From Beijerinckiaceae bacterium (lineage in GTDB: Bacteria; Pseudomonadota; Alphaproteobacteria; Rhizobiales; Beijerinckiaceae): a stretch of DNA of 64,000 nucleotides. Shown one piece after another: positions 1 to 9,529 of the stretch. The position numbers and the translations under genes are program-made. How positions within the stretch are numbered: the stretch's first letter is position 1; every line of letters begins with the position of its first letter. Location of the stretch: positions 1-64,000 of the forward strand of contig JAJPIC010000013.1 of NCBI GenBank assembly GCA_021324915.1, in the 5' to 3' direction. The notes under the pieces were generated by a model, which saw only the letters and a list, made by a program, of their open reading frames with translations, did no database searches and was not told the DNA's origin.

Positions 1-1341
1 GCGCAGCGGCTCGAACAGCGCACCACATTCGACCTCGAAATGATGGAGGCGACGGGCTCTTGCGCCGGCATCGAGAATTATTCGCGCTATCTGACGGGCC
101 GCAAGCCGGGCGAGCCGCCGCCGACCCTTTTCGAATATCTGCCCGACAATGCCATCGTGTTCGCCGACGAATCGCATGTCTCGATTCCGCAGATTGGCGC
201 GATGTATCGCGGCGACTTCCGCCGCAAGGCGACGCTCGCCGAATATGGCTTCCGCCTGCCCTCCTGCATGGACAATCGGCCGCTGCGTTTCGAGGAATGG
301 GATGCCATGCGCCCGCAATCGGTGCACGTCTCGGCAACGCCCGGCAAATGGGAGATGGAGCGCTCCGGCGGCGTCTTCGTCGAACAGGTGATCCGCCCGA
401 CCGGCCTCATCGATCCGCCGGTCGAAATCCGTCCGGCCCGCGCGCAAGTCGACGATCTCCTCGGCGAAGTGCGCGAGGTCGCCCGCCAAGGCTATCGCTC
501 GCTCGTCACCGTGCTCACCAAGCGCATGGCCGAGGATCTCACTGAGTATCTGCACGAGCACGGCGTGCGCGTGCGCTATATGCATTCCGACATCGACACG
601 CTCGAGCGGATCGAGATCATCCGCGATCTGCGCCTCGGCGCTTTCGACGTGCTCGTCGGCATCAACCTTTTGCGCGAAGGTCTCGATATTCCCGAATGCG
701 GGCTTGTCGCCATACTCGATGCCGACAAAGAAGGATTTTTGCGCAGCGAGACCTCGCTGATCCAGACGATCGGCCGCGCCGCGCGCAATGTCGATGGCCG
801 CGTGATCCTCTATGCGGATCAGGTGACGGGCTCGATGCAGCGGGCGATCGCCGAGACCAGCCGCCGCCGCGAAAAGCAGGAGGCCTACAATCGCGAGAAC
901 GGAATTACGCCAGCCTCGATCAAGCGCGGCATCCAGGATATTTTGGGCTCGGTCTATGAACGCGATCACGTAACGGTCGATGCCGGGCTTGCCAATGCCG
1001 GCCATCGGATCGGGCATAATTTCCAGGCGACGATCGCCGATCTCGAGCGGCAGATGCGCGAAGCCGCCGCCGATCTCGATTTCGAGACCGCGGCGCGGCT
1101 GCGCGACGAGATCAAGCGGCTCAATTCCGTCGATCTCGCAATCGGCCATGATCCGCTGGCGCGCGAAAGCGATGTGGAGGCCGAAGCGGGCGCCTATGCC
1201 GGACCGCGCGCCACTCCCGCGCATCGCCCGCATAAGCCGACGGATGCGGAAATGGGTCCGCATAATTTCGGCGGCGGCGAAGCCGGACCGCGAAGCGGCG
1301 CCAGAGGCCGGCGCCAAGCCTGGAGGCCAAAGCGGAAATAG
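1..1341 (+). CDS. uvrB: Excinuclease ABC subunit B, C-terminal part (cut by window start)
   Basis: This is the DNA-damage helicase-like subunit of the UvrABC nucleotide excision repair complex. The reading frame is open from base 1, so the start lies outside the window and about 446 C-terminal residues are present. Visible motifs are the Walker B-like VFADESHV, the HVSATPG motif, the helicase C motifs LREGLDIPE and QTIGRAARN, and a C-terminal UVR domain (around [24 protein letters not shown]) that contacts UvrC. After the UVR domain there is a low-complexity tail of about 60 residues ending in a basic stretch, as is usual in alphaproteobacterial UvrB. The identification is secure. Confidence 0.97.
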   Translation, partial: AQRLEQRTTFDLEMMEATGSCAGIENYSRYLTGRKPGEPPPTLFEYLPDNAIVFADESHVSIPQIGAMYRGDFRRKATLAEYGFRLPSCMDNRPLRFEEWDAMRPQSVHVSATPGKWEMERSGGVFVEQVIRPTGLIDPPVEIRPARAQVDDLLGEVREVARQGYRSLVTVLTKRMAEDLTEYLHEHGVRVRYMHSDIDTLERIEIIRDLRLGAFDVLVGINLLREGLDIPECGLVAILDADKEGFLRSETSLIQTIGRAARNVDGRVILYADQVTGSMQRAIAETSRRREKQEAYNRENGITPASIKRGIQDILGSVYERDHVTVDAGLANAGHRIGHNFQATIADLERQMREAAADLDFETAARLRDEIKRLNSVDLAIGHDPLARESDVEAEAGAYAGPRATPAHRPHKPTDAEMGPHNFGGGEAGPRSGARGRRQAWRPKRK

Positions 1342-1426
1342 AGGCGCTCTGCGCCAAACATTCAGCTATGCGCGATTCGGCACGAAACGCGCGCCGCCGC
1401 GCTATCTGCGCCTCGAGGCGGGACCC

Positions 1427-1729
1427 ATGAAGATCATCAACCTGTCGATCGCCGCTTTGCTTGTCTTGCTTATCACCGCTTTGCTCAGCGCGACTTGGGC
1501 TCTTGCCGCTGAGCACCTGATTCCGGAGCCCTATCCCGGCGCGCTCGGCGGACATGCGCTCGAACCGGCGTCCCCCGGTCCTGCCGGAACGCCGCGCCTG
1601 CTGCCGCAACCGGCGCCGCAGGCCTATGGCCCGCATGCGGCCGCGACGCCGCGCAGCGGCCAGTATCGCAATCCTTATCCTTGGACGTCCTGGTGCAACG
1701 GCGCGAGTTCCTGCTCTACTCTGCGTTGA
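1427..1729 (+). CDS. Small secreted protein of unknown function
   Basis: The product is 100 residues. The ATG start gives a clear signal peptide: MKIINLS, a hydrophobic stretch rich in Leu and Ala, and a likely cleavage site after ALA (WALA-AEH). The mature part is rich in Pro, Ala and Gly and ends with two Cys residues (WCNGASSCSTLR). I recognise no domain. The gene lies 85 bp after uvrB, and its 3' end overlaps the convergent cytochrome b561 gene by 14 bp. A start further upstream would lose the N-terminal signal sequence. Confidence 0.55.
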   Translation: MKIINLSIAALLVLLITALLSATWALAAEHLIPEPYPGALGGHALEPASPGPAGTPRLLPQPAPQAYGPHAAATPRSGQYRNPYPWTSWCNGASSCSTLR

Positions 1730-2285
1730 CCTGTTTCGGCAGCATGCGGTCGAGTACGCCGTCGCGCCGATAGGCGACATGCCAGACGACGCCGAGAATA
1801 TGTGCCGCCAGGAATGCGTAGACCGCGTATTGGCCGAAGATGTGGATCCGGTCGGCGATCTCCGAGAGTTCCTTGTTCTTCGGGAGTTGCGGAAAATCGA
1901 AAAGGCCGAAGAACGAAACCGGATGCCCGCCGGCGCTCGAAAGGATGAAGCCGCTGACCGGCATGATGATGAAAATCGTATAGAGGAGGAAATGGGTCGC
2001 ATGCGCGAGGCCCGTCTCCCATTTTTCGAGCCAGACCGGCATTGGAGGCGGGCGGTGTATGGCGCGCCAGACAAGGCGTGCGACGATCAGCGCCAGCGCG
2101 ACGAGGCCGAAGGACTTGTGCGCGGTGAAATAGAGATCGCGCCCGTGCGCCTCCTTGCCCATGTGAACCATCACCCAGGCGAGCGGCAGGACGGTGAAGA
2201 TGACGAGCGCCGTCAGCCAATGCAAAGTCTGCTGCACCTGGTTGTGACGGGCAAGATGAAGAGTGGCCGGGCTCGATTTCAGCAT
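1716..2285 (-). CDS. Cytochrome b561 family protein
   Basis: A 189-residue membrane cytochrome of the bacterial b561 type, which carries two b hemes in a four-helix bundle and passes electrons across the inner membrane, often between quinol and superoxide or other acceptors. The sequence shows about four hydrophobic helices with conserved His near their ends: HWLTALVIF in helix 1, TAHKSFG before helix 2, HATHFLLY in helix 3, and HIFGQYAVYAFLAAHILG with a final WH in helix 4. An AGGGA ribosome site sits before the ATG. The length is normal for the family. It is monocistronic and convergent with the small secreted gene. Confidence 0.88.
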   Translation of the reverse strand: MLKSSPATLHLARHNQVQQTLHWLTALVIFTVLPLAWVMVHMGKEAHGRDLYFTAHKSFGLVALALIVARLVWRAIHRPPPMPVWLEKWETGLAHATHFLLYTIFIIMPVSGFILSSAGGHPVSFFGLFDFPQLPKNKELSEIADRIHIFGQYAVYAFLAAHILGVVWHVAYRRDGVLDRMLPKQVNAE

Positions 2286-2369
2286 TGGCAGGGTCCCTGA
2301 AATTAGGCTTAAGCGATTTATAGCGCGTTTTGCGCGCCAACGCTTGCCCTTCCCGGCTTCTTGAACGGA

Positions 2370-3335
2370 TCAGCGCGGCGGCGGCAAGTCCCAATCCTGC
2401 GGCCGGCCCTCGGGTACGAAGGCGCCATCGGCGCGGATCGTTCCCTCTCGCGGAACGGATTGCGAAGGCACGGGCGCAGGATCGTTCTGCGGGCGCGTGG
2501 AATAGGCGGCCTGCGGAACAGCCGCATCGGGCGCGTCGGGCCCGGCATGCAGAGCCAAAGCCTGCATGTCGCCGCTGCCTGCCTGGGAAATATCCATTTC
2601 CTCATCGACCGGCGGCGGCTCCGGCAGTCCGTCGGGCGGATGATCCTGCGGCAGGGCCTGCGGCTCCGGCCGGCAGACCCGGCGCGGCCCGGTCGATGTA
2701 TTCCCATGCATGGCGAGATCGAGGTGGAAGTGATTGTAGTGCAGGAAATTGTAGCCCGGACCGAGCACCGTCGTGAAATAATTGCAGGCGCCGGCGTGAA
2801 TGTCGTGGAGGAAGGCCGAGGCTTGCGGATCGCTCCCCGGCCAATCGCGCATCACCGAGATTTCGCGTCCGTCGGCGAGCCGGAAGCCGCTCACGTCGAT
2901 CGCATTGCCGAACGCATGTTCGGAGAGGCGCGCGCCGGCTTCGCCATTGATGCCGCGGCACGAATATGTGCCGAAAGACTCGATCTCGGTGACGCGTTCG
3001 CCGAATCGCGCCTGGGCCTCGGGCTCGACGTTCTCGCGCACCCAATTGTCGAGCGCGGCGATCATCGGACAATCGAGCGTATAGCGCCGATCGAAACTCA
3101 CCTGCCCATCGAGCAGCGCGGAAATTTTGAAGGGATGGGTGAGGCCGCAGATTCCCGGCCCGTCGATCGCATCCTCAGGCTCGATATAGGCCGAGGGCTG
3201 CACGAGGTTCTGGGCGAGGCAGGAGTCTTCCGCCTCGGTGCGCCAAGCAGGCCGCCGCGCCTCGTAATTCGAGCAGCCGGCGAGCGTGAGCAAAAGGGCC
3301 GCGACGGCGGCGAAGGGCGAAACGCGACGCGCCAT
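2370..3335 (-). CDS. Extensin-like family protein (D-Ala-D-Ala carboxypeptidase-like fold)
   Basis: A 321-residue exported protein. The N-terminus reads as a lipoprotein signal, with a hydrophobic stretch ending LTLAGCSNY where Cys21 could be lipidated. Residues about 35-225 match the extensin-like C-terminal domain common in Rhizobiales. Key segments are SEHAFGNAIDVSGF and NHFHLDLAMHG, whose His and Asp residues resemble the zinc site of LAS/VanY-type peptidases. Several Cys (CLAQN, CGL, CPM, SCRG, CNYF, CRPE) suggest disulfides. The last 90 residues are a Pro-rich low-complexity tail. A role in peptidoglycan trimming is plausible but not proven. Confidence 0.85.
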   Translation of the reverse strand: MARRVSPFAAVAALLLTLAGCSNYEARRPAWRTEAEDSCLAQNLVQPSAYIEPEDAIDGPGICGLTHPFKISALLDGQVSFDRRYTLDCPMIAALDNWVRENVEPEAQARFGERVTEIESFGTYSCRGINGEAGARLSEHAFGNAIDVSGFRLADGREISVMRDWPGSDPQASAFLHDIHAGACNYFTTVLGPGYNFLHYNHFHLDLAMHGNTSTGPRRVCRPEPQALPQDHPPDGLPEPPPVDEEMDISQAGSGDMQALALHAGPDAPDAAVPQAAYSTRPQNDPAPVPSQSVPREGTIRADGAFVPEGRPQDWDLPPPR

Positions 3336-3433
3336 TGGCTACAAATGTGCGAAATATCTTAAGTCGCGCTAAAGCAATTGGGTTAACGAAACCGGCGCAA
3401 ACTCTTGCCGCAATCGGCGCTTCGTGAGTGGCC

Positions 3434-3856
3434 ATGTCCAGGATCGCCATAAGCCAAGGTCTCGAGCTCGAGGACTCCGAGATTTCCTTCGACTTCCTGC
3501 GCGCCGCCGGGCCCGGCGGGCAGAATGTCAACAAGGTCGAGACCGCTGTCCAATTGCGCTTCGACGTGCGCGCCTCGCCTTCACTGCCGGAAGACGTGAA
3601 GCGCCGGCTCGAACGATTGGCGGGGCGGCGCATGAATAGCCGCGGCGTCCTCATCATTGCCGCGCAACGCTTTCGTTCACAGGAGCGTAACAAACAGGAC
3701 GCGCTCGCCCGGCTGATGGATTTGATCGCCCGCGCAGCGCAGCGGCCGAAGCGGCGAATCGCTACGCGGCCAAGCTTGGAATCCCAGCGGCGCCGCTTCG
3801 AGGCCAAACAGCGGCGCGGGCGGGTGAAACGGCTGCGCGAGCGGCCGGAGGAGTAA
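3434..3856 (+). CDS. arfB: Peptidyl-tRNA hydrolase ArfB (ribosome rescue)
   Basis: The 140-residue product is a single-domain class I release-factor homologue. It enters the empty A site of ribosomes stalled at the end of a broken mRNA and hydrolyses the peptidyl-tRNA. The catalytic GGQ is at residues 28-30 (AAGPGGQNVNKV). The C-terminal tail is very basic (RRRFEAKQRRGRVKRLRERPEE), as needed to thread into the mRNA channel. The start is uncertain: a GTG two codons upstream at 3428 is equally possible. No tmRNA was seen in the window, so the relation between the two rescue routes cannot be judged. Confidence 0.93.
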   Translation: MSRIAISQGLELEDSEISFDFLRAAGPGGQNVNKVETAVQLRFDVRASPSLPEDVKRRLERLAGRRMNSRGVLIIAAQRFRSQERNKQDALARLMDLIARAAQRPKRRIATRPSLESQRRRFEAKQRRGRVKRLRERPEE

Positions 3857-3929
3857 AATTGCACCGCTCCCGGCTGGATCGGCCGTCGCGCTCGTGCTTT
3901 ACTCCGCGCGAGACAGGCCGGAGGAGATT

Positions 3930-4457
3930 ATGCGGATCGAATTTCTCGCGATCGTGGTCGGCGTAACGGGCTTTGCTGCAGCAGCGCAGGCCGACGATTA
4001 TCCCCCGCGTAAGGCGGGCCTCTGGGAAGTCACGGTTCAGGGGTCGGGCTTATCGCACACGATGAAAATGTGCATCGATGCCGGGACCGACCAGCTCTTC
4101 CATAAAATGGGAGCCGATGTGCTCGCCAAACATTGCTCGCGCAATGACCTCAAGGTGAACGGCGCTACGGTCACGACCGAAAGCGAGTGCAAAATGCGCG
4201 GATCGACCGTCACGACGACGTCAGTGACCAATTTCACCGGCGACAGCGCCTATCATACGGATATCAAGACCCATTTCGACCCGGCGCTGCTCGGCAAGAC
4301 CGACGAAAGCGTAACGCAGGACGCGAAATGGACCGGTGATTGTCCCGCCGACATGAAGCCCGGCGATTTCGTCATGGCAAACGGCATCAAGGTCAATGTG
4401 AAGATGCTCGATGCCTTGAAGGGGCTCATTCCGGGGCACAAAAGCACCCAGCAATAA
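3930..4457 (+). CDS. DUF3617 family exported protein
   Basis: A 175-residue protein. I chose the ATG preceded by GGAGATT (spacing near 5) because it gives a clean signal peptide (MRIEFLAIVVGVTGFAAAAQA). The mature part has the DUF3617 signature: PPRKAGLWEVTVQG near the start, then paired Cys (MCID, CSRND, ESECKM) and WTGDCPADMKPGD near the end. The function of the family is unknown and its members are periplasmic. The gene is alone between arfB and a convergent DUF2852 gene. Confidence 0.8.
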   Translation: MRIEFLAIVVGVTGFAAAAQADDYPPRKAGLWEVTVQGSGLSHTMKMCIDAGTDQLFHKMGADVLAKHCSRNDLKVNGATVTTESECKMRGSTVTTTSVTNFTGDSAYHTDIKTHFDPALLGKTDESVTQDAKWTGDCPADMKPGDFVMANGIKVNVKMLDALKGLIPGHKSTQQ

Positions 4458-4545
4458 ACCTCGCATCATTGCGAGCGAAAGAGAAGCAATCCAGAAGGCG
4501 TCTCTGGATTGCTCGTCGCTTGCTCCTCGCAATGAAGATCGTCGT

Positions 4546-5043
4546 TCACGCGCCGGGTTGAGGCGGCTGCGTCCGGTTGCGGCTCGCCATGAAGCGATCG
4601 AATTCCTCGCGGTCCTTGGCGCGGCGCAGGTTCTCCATGTATTCGACGAATTCGCGCTCGGCGGCGAGAAGCTTCTGGCGTTCCTCTTCGAGGCGGGTGA
4701 GCTCGGCTTCGCGCCATTCGTCGAACGCGAGATTGCCGGAAGAGCGCCGCCAGCGCGACGGATCATGCGAGCCGCGATGACATCCCCAATGCTGTCCCAT
4801 CTTCTGCTCCCATTTTTCGCGCTTCTCGCGGAATTTCTCGTCGAGCTTGGCTTGAACGAAGCTCGGCAGATCGCCCGGATAGGCGCAGCGGCTCTGCCAG
4901 ATCTTGGCCAACAGGATGGCGAGGCCGATCGGCCAGAAAACGATGAAGCCCAGTACCATTGCGATGATTTCGATCGGCTTCCAGCCGAAATATGCGCGGC
5001 GCGCCCCCTCGTTCGTTGCGTAGGGGCCGGAATAGACGCACAT
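4546..5043 (-). CDS. DUF2852 domain membrane protein
   Basis: A 165-residue protein. The start at 5043 is favoured because GGAGG lies 7 bases upstream; two upstream in-frame ATGs (5055 and 5073) lack such a site. One strong membrane helix is seen at about residues 22-45 (IIAMVLGFIVFWPIGLAILLA), followed by a charged cytoplasmic region. The DUF2852 hallmark is near the C-terminus: AFDEWREAELTRLEEERQ, then EFVEYMENLRRAKDREEFDRFM, probably a coiled coil. The family is typical of Alphaproteobacteria and has no known function. Confidence 0.82.
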   Translation of the reverse strand: MCVYSGPYATNEGARRAYFGWKPIEIIAMVLGFIVFWPIGLAILLAKIWQSRCAYPGDLPSFVQAKLDEKFREKREKWEQKMGQHWGCHRGSHDPSRWRRSSGNLAFDEWREAELTRLEEERQKLLAAEREFVEYMENLRRAKDREEFDRFMASRNRTQPPQPGA

Positions 5044-5193
5044 GTTTGCCTCCATGGCAGCTTTGTTGAGCATCGGATCTGCCCGTCCATTTGGGTTTCC
5101 GACACCCGAATGTGAAAGTAAGTTACATTAACATTCGCATTTGTCGAGGGGCAGCCGCGATCAAATCGCGTATCGGACTGAAGTTGCAGCGAT

Positions 5194-5823
5194 TTATTTT
5201 CGCCGCAAGGCGGTCTCGATCAGTGCCTCGGTGCCATGTTCGAGGATCGCGCCGGGATCGTCACCCCGAGCCGAGTCGAGGTGACCGGCGAGCGCCAGCA
5301 TGGCCGTGCCATGCGCGAGCGCCCAGATTTCGAGCGACAGGCGGCGAACGTCATGCGGATTGCCGCCGGCCGCGACAAGCACGCCCGCCGCGGCCCTGTT
5401 GAGCCCTTCGAAAGCCCGGTTGGCGATGTCGAGCGAAGCGAGGGAATGGAGGTTCTTGGCGCTATCGAACATCGCCGAATAGAGGCCGGGCTCGGCCGCA
5501 GCGAAGCTGAGATAGGCGCGGCCCATTCGCCGGAACGCGGAGCGCGGATCCGGCCTGCCCTCGTCCCATGCGCCGGTAAGCCGCTCGGCGAAAAGATCGA
5601 ACCCGCGCCGTGCCAGCTCGCCCATCAGGTCGCGCCGGTCGGCGAAATGCCGGTAAGGCGCCGCCGTCGTCACGCCGACGCGTTTGGCGGCTTCCGCCAA
5701 GGTGAAGCCCGCCGGCCCGTGCTCGGCCATGAGCGCGCGGGCCGCCTCGACCAGCGCATCCTTGAGCCCGCCGTGGTGATAGCCGCGCCGCCCGGGCCCA
5801 AATCTCGGATGTTTCGGAATCAT
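5194..5823 (-). CDS. TetR/AcrR family transcriptional regulator
   Basis: A 209-residue one-component regulator. The N-terminal helix-turn-helix is at about residues 20-65, with FTLAEAAKRVGVTTAAPYRHFADRRDL as the canonical TetR recognition region. The C-terminal half (TetR_C_33/WHG type) would bind a small ligand, which is unknown. The gene is divergent from the Tim44-like gene at 5947, with about 120 bp between them, so it may control its own promoter or that gene. I saw no obvious palindromic operator there. Confidence 0.9.
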   Translation of the reverse strand: MIPKHPRFGPGRRGYHHGGLKDALVEAARALMAEHGPAGFTLAEAAKRVGVTTAAPYRHFADRRDLMGELARRGFDLFAERLTGAWDEGRPDPRSAFRRMGRAYLSFAAAEPGLYSAMFDSAKNLHSLASLDIANRAFEGLNRAAAGVLVAAGGNPHDVRRLSLEIWALAHGTAMLALAGHLDSARGDDPGAILEHGTEALIETALRRK

Positions 5824-5946
5824 GCCGCTGTCTTAGAACAGGAACGCCGAGGGTGGGAAGATTGGTATTCGAGACGGATTTGGGTTTCGTAAAACGCTCC
5901 CCATATTGAAGCCGCCGGCACCAAGCGCCGGCAGCCAGGATCTGCC

Positions 5947-6873
5947 ATGTTTCGCGCCAAGCTTCTCATTCTTCTCCTCGCCGCAGGCCTCGCGCTCGGA
6001 ATGACAGGCGACGCATCCGCCCGCGCAGGCATGGGCTTTTCGATGGGTAGCCGCGGTTACCGCACCTATTCCATGCCGGCGCCGACGCCGATCAGCCCCT
6101 ACGCGTCGCCCCTGCAGCGCTCGTGGACGCCCAACCGTCCCTATACACAGCCCAATTACGGCACCCCCGGCTATGGCTATTCGGGATTCGGCCGCGGTTT
6201 CTTCGGCGGATTGATGGGCGGCTTTCTCGGCGCCGGGCTGCTCGGTCTCTTGTTCGGGCATGGCTTCTTCGGCGGAGTGGGCGGCGGATTTTCGCTGCTC
6301 GGTCTTCTGCTGCAGCTCGGCCTCATCTATCTTCTCATCCGCTTTGCGCTGAACTTCTTCGGCAACCGGCAGCCTGCCTTCTATACCGGACAGGGCATGG
6401 GCCAAGGCGCCTTCCAGGGCGGCTGGGCGGGCGGATATGGAAGCCAGCCGAGCGGACCGCCTCTCTCGATCTCCGCGCAGGATTACGATGCCTTCGAACA
6501 ACGGCTCGGCGAGGTGCAGGACGCCTATAGTCACGAGGATCTCGCGCGGCTGCGCCGCCTCGCGACGCAGGAAATGACCTCCTATTTCGCCGAGGAATTG
6601 CAAGGCCACGCAAGGCGCGGCGAGATCAACCGCGTCTCGAACGTGAAGCTCCTGCAAGGCAATCTCTCGGAAGCCTGGCGGGAGGGCGGCGCGGAATATG
6701 CAACCGTCGCCATGCGTTTCTCGCTGATCGATGTGATGGTCGACCGCAGCAGCGGGCGCATCGTCTCGGGCGATCCGAACGTGCCGCAGGAGGTGACGGA
6801 ACTCTGGACTTTCGTGCGCCCGGCGGGTTCCGGCCCGGACGCCTGGCAGCTCTCGGCCATCCAGCAGGTCTGA
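5947..6873 (+). CDS. Tim44-like domain membrane protein
   Basis: A 308-residue protein. Residues 1-27 form a signal-like helix (FRAKLLILLLAAGLALG). A Gly/Tyr/Pro-rich stretch follows, then one or two hydrophobic segments between about 95 and 140 (FLGAGLLGLLFGHGFFGG and LLGLLLQLGLIYLLIRFAL). The C-terminal half (about 175-308) has the Tim44-like alpha/beta fold, beginning DYDAFEQRLGEVQDAYSHEDL and ending ELWTFVRPAGS. In mitochondria this fold tethers the import motor; in bacteria the role is poorly known. A second Tim44-like gene lies at 54627-55304. Confidence 0.82.
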   Translation: MFRAKLLILLLAAGLALGMTGDASARAGMGFSMGSRGYRTYSMPAPTPISPYASPLQRSWTPNRPYTQPNYGTPGYGYSGFGRGFFGGLMGGFLGAGLLGLLFGHGFFGGVGGGFSLLGLLLQLGLIYLLIRFALNFFGNRQPAFYTGQGMGQGAFQGGWAGGYGSQPSGPPLSISAQDYDAFEQRLGEVQDAYSHEDLARLRRLATQEMTSYFAEELQGHARRGEINRVSNVKLLQGNLSEAWREGGAEYATVAMRFSLIDVMVDRSSGRIVSGDPNVPQEVTELWTFVRPAGSGPDAWQLSAIQQV

Positions 6874-6898
6874 ACGCTGCGCGCCCGGACCTCGATCG

Positions 6899-8197
6899 TT
6901 ACTTCATGAAAGAACTCACGAAGGTGCCGACTGCGGCAGCGCCCATCAAAATAAAGGCAACGCCAACCAAGACGTTGGAGACCGGCCCGCTTTTATATTC
7001 GCCCATGATGTCCGAATTATTCGCAATCCTGCCGATCAGAAAGATCAGCGGCACCGCCACGACTCCATTGATGACGGCGGTGACGATCAAAGCCTTGATC
7101 GGGTCGATGCCGACGAAATTAATGAGGAGTCCTACGAGCGTCGCAATCGTGATGACGCCGTAGAAGCCGTGCGCGCGCTCGAGCTTGTAGCTGAGGCTCG
7201 CGCGCCAATTGAAGGCTTCGGAGACCGCATAGGAAGCCGAGCCCGACAAGACGGGAACGGCGAGAAGCCCGAGCCCGATGATCCCGACGGCGAAGATGAG
7301 CTTGGCGATATAGCCCGCATGCGGGAACGTGTGCACGAGCGGCTCGAGCGCTTTGGCGGCATCGGCGGAGGTCGCGATATTCGTCACGCCGGCCTTGTGG
7401 AGAACCGTGGCGGTGGCGACGATGATGCACCAGGTGGTGACGTTCGACGACAGCATCCCGAAAAAATTGTCGAACCGCATCCGGCCGACGTCGGCGGCGC
7501 TGATTTTCGGCTTGCCGGCATCGAGCATGTGCCGTTCGCGCTCTTCCTCGACTTCCTCGCTCGCCTCCCAGAAAAACATGTAGGGCGAGATCGTCGTGCC
7601 GATCACGCCGGTGATGATGAAGAGGAAGGCGAAGTTGAATTCGATATGCGGGACGAAGGTCGCGCGCAGAATTTCGCCCCAAGGCTGCGGGACGATGAAG
7701 ACCGTGACCACATAGGAGAGGAGCGCGAGCGCCAGCCATTTGAGCACTCGCGAATAGACCCGGTAGCTCGTGAAAATTTCCAGGATCAGAATGACGGCGG
7801 TAAATGTGAGGGTCGCGGCGACGAAATTTATCGGCAGAATGAGCTCCGCCGCCGCGGCCATGGCGCCGATGTCGGCCCCGATATTGATCGTATTGGCGAT
7901 AAGCACGAGGAGCACGGTACCGATCGCGATCTTCGCGCCGTAGTGGTCTTTGACGACCGCGACAATTCCCTTGCCGGTGACAAGACCGATACGCGCGCAG
8001 GCCTCTTGGATCGCGGTCATGAGCGGCAAGGTGAACATGGCGATCCAAAGCTGGCCATAGCCGAACTGGGCGCCGGTCTGCGAATAGGTCGCAATGCCGG
8101 AAGGATCGTCATCGGCCGCCCCGGTAATGAGACCTGGGCCCAAGACGCTCAGAAACCTGCCGAATAAACTGGATTTGGATCGATCTTTGGCCGGCAT
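6899..8197 (-). CDS. NRAMP family divalent metal transporter-like protein
   Basis: A 432-residue inner-membrane protein with about 11 helices. The start at 8197 is preceded by AGGGGG; a start 17 codons upstream is possible but lacks a ribosome site. Helix 1 carries DDDPSGIATY where MntH/NRAMP has DPGN, and helix 6 carries TTISPYMFFW where the classical metal site has MPH. The helix 6 methionine that selects Mn/Fe over Ca/Mg therefore appears to be absent. An acidic loop (EASEEVEEERERH) follows helix 6. NRAMP superfamily membership is secure; the substrate is not, and magnesium or another ion is possible. Confidence 0.85.
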   Translation of the reverse strand: MPAKDRSKSSLFGRFLSVLGPGLITGAADDDPSGIATYSQTGAQFGYGQLWIAMFTLPLMTAIQEACARIGLVTGKGIVAVVKDHYGAKIAIGTVLLVLIANTINIGADIGAMAAAAELILPINFVAATLTFTAVILILEIFTSYRVYSRVLKWLALALLSYVVTVFIVPQPWGEILRATFVPHIEFNFAFLFIITGVIGTTISPYMFFWEASEEVEEERERHMLDAGKPKISAADVGRMRFDNFFGMLSSNVTTWCIIVATATVLHKAGVTNIATSADAAKALEPLVHTFPHAGYIAKLIFAVGIIGLGLLAVPVLSGSASYAVSEAFNWRASLSYKLERAHGFYGVITIATLVGLLINFVGIDPIKALIVTAVINGVVAVPLIFLIGRIANNSDIMGEYKSGPVSNVLVGVAFILMGAAAVGTFVSSFMK

Positions 8198-8290
8198 GGG
8201 ACCCCCTGGGCGTCGACTTGTCTTATCGCAAGTCTCGAACTCGGTCACCGCCGAATCGCCCGCCCTTCCGGGGTCCGCGGCGAGGCGTCA

Positions 8291-9337
8291 TCACGAATGC
8301 GAGGCGGGAAGCTCGAGCTTCTTCGGCTCGCCCGGAATATCGGTCGGCTCGCCGAGCCAATCGCGGATATAGAGCTTCTTGATCAGCACGAAGATCACGA
8401 CGGCGATCGGCGCCGCGAAAATCACGGCGAACGTCCCGAAGAGGAAGCTGACTGTGACGATCCCCAGAAGAATCACAGCCGGCGGAATATAGATCATCCG
8501 TCGCTGAATGAGCGGCACGATCAGATTGCCTTCGGTCTGATGGATGATGATATAGGCGACGATCGTCCAGAGCACGGCGTCGAAGTTCTTGGTCACGGCG
8601 ACGAGGACCGCCGGAACGGCGGCGATGATCGGGCCGAGATAAGGGACGAATTCCGTGACGCCGGCGATGAGGCCGAGCGCCAAGGGCGAGGGCAGGCCGA
8701 TGAGCCATGTCGCGCAGGCGGACAGCAAACCGATGATCAGCATCTGGATGAGTTGGCCGAGAAGCCAGAGCCGCAATGCATTGGCGACATCGTCGATGGT
8801 CTCGCGCGCGTCGTCGCGCAGGCGCGGCGGGAAGAGCTTGAGCAGGCCCTCGCCATAGAGCGCCGGCTGCACCGCGATATAGAGCCCCGTAACGAGGGTG
8901 ATGACCACCGCCTCGATCAGCTTGGCGCTGATATTGAGGAGGCCGGTGACGACGTTGGTGATCGAGAGATCGGAGCCGAAGACATGCGGCAGGATCAGCT
9001 TTCCGATCTCCGAATTTTTCAGCGTCCCTAAGACGCTCTTCTGCCCGGCCTGCGCCCGCTGAAAGACGTCCTGCAGTTCGGCGCTGATCCTCGATCCGAA
9101 CAAATAGCCGGCGCCCGCCACAATCCCGACGAGGATCAGCCCGGAGAACGTCAAGGCGAGCCATTCGGGGAACTTGCAGACGCGGGTGAGAGGTTCGGCA
9201 ACGAGGCGCAGCAATATGGCGATGAGAACCGCGCCGACGACGATCAGAATAACGTCCGAGAGGAGCCAGATCAGCGCCAGAACGAGAATGAGAATGGCGA
9301 CCGCGCCCGCGCGCTGCAGAATTTCGGCGGTGCTCAT
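8291..9337 (-). CDS. AI-2E family (PerM-type) transporter
   Basis: A 348-residue inner-membrane protein. The ATG at 9337 was chosen because the protein then starts as family members do (MSTAEILQRAGAVAILILVLAL), and GAGGATGAG lies upstream. It has about seven to eight helices with the family's typical C-terminal motif around EFVPYLGPIIAAVPA and HQTEGNLIVPLIQRR. Some members export autoinducer-2 and others are Na+/H+ antiporters, so the substrate is unknown. It follows the NRAMP-like gene by about 90 bp and may form an operon with it. Confidence 0.88.
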   Translation of the reverse strand: MSTAEILQRAGAVAILILVLALIWLLSDVILIVVGAVLIAILLRLVAEPLTRVCKFPEWLALTFSGLILVGIVAGAGYLFGSRISAELQDVFQRAQAGQKSVLGTLKNSEIGKLILPHVFGSDLSITNVVTGLLNISAKLIEAVVITLVTGLYIAVQPALYGEGLLKLFPPRLRDDARETIDDVANALRLWLLGQLIQMLIIGLLSACATWLIGLPSPLALGLIAGVTEFVPYLGPIIAAVPAVLVAVTKNFDAVLWTIVAYIIIHQTEGNLIVPLIQRRMIYIPPAVILLGIVTVSFLFGTFAVIFAAPIAVVIFVLIKKLYIRDWLGEPTDIPGEPKKLELPASHS

Positions 9338-9529
9338 GATCTCATCCTCGTGCTGCGGATCGTGGCCGAGCGGCGGATCTCCTGGAATGCAACGAGTGGA
9401 CGCAATGCAGCGTTCCCGCGAGCCTTGGCTTGGCAGCGCATCGAGCCGGCGGGGCGGGAGCGAGAGTGCCCGCTTGCGCGGCTTTCTGCCTGGCCGCACA
9501 GGCCCCTTATGCAGGTCTGCGCCGAACGA

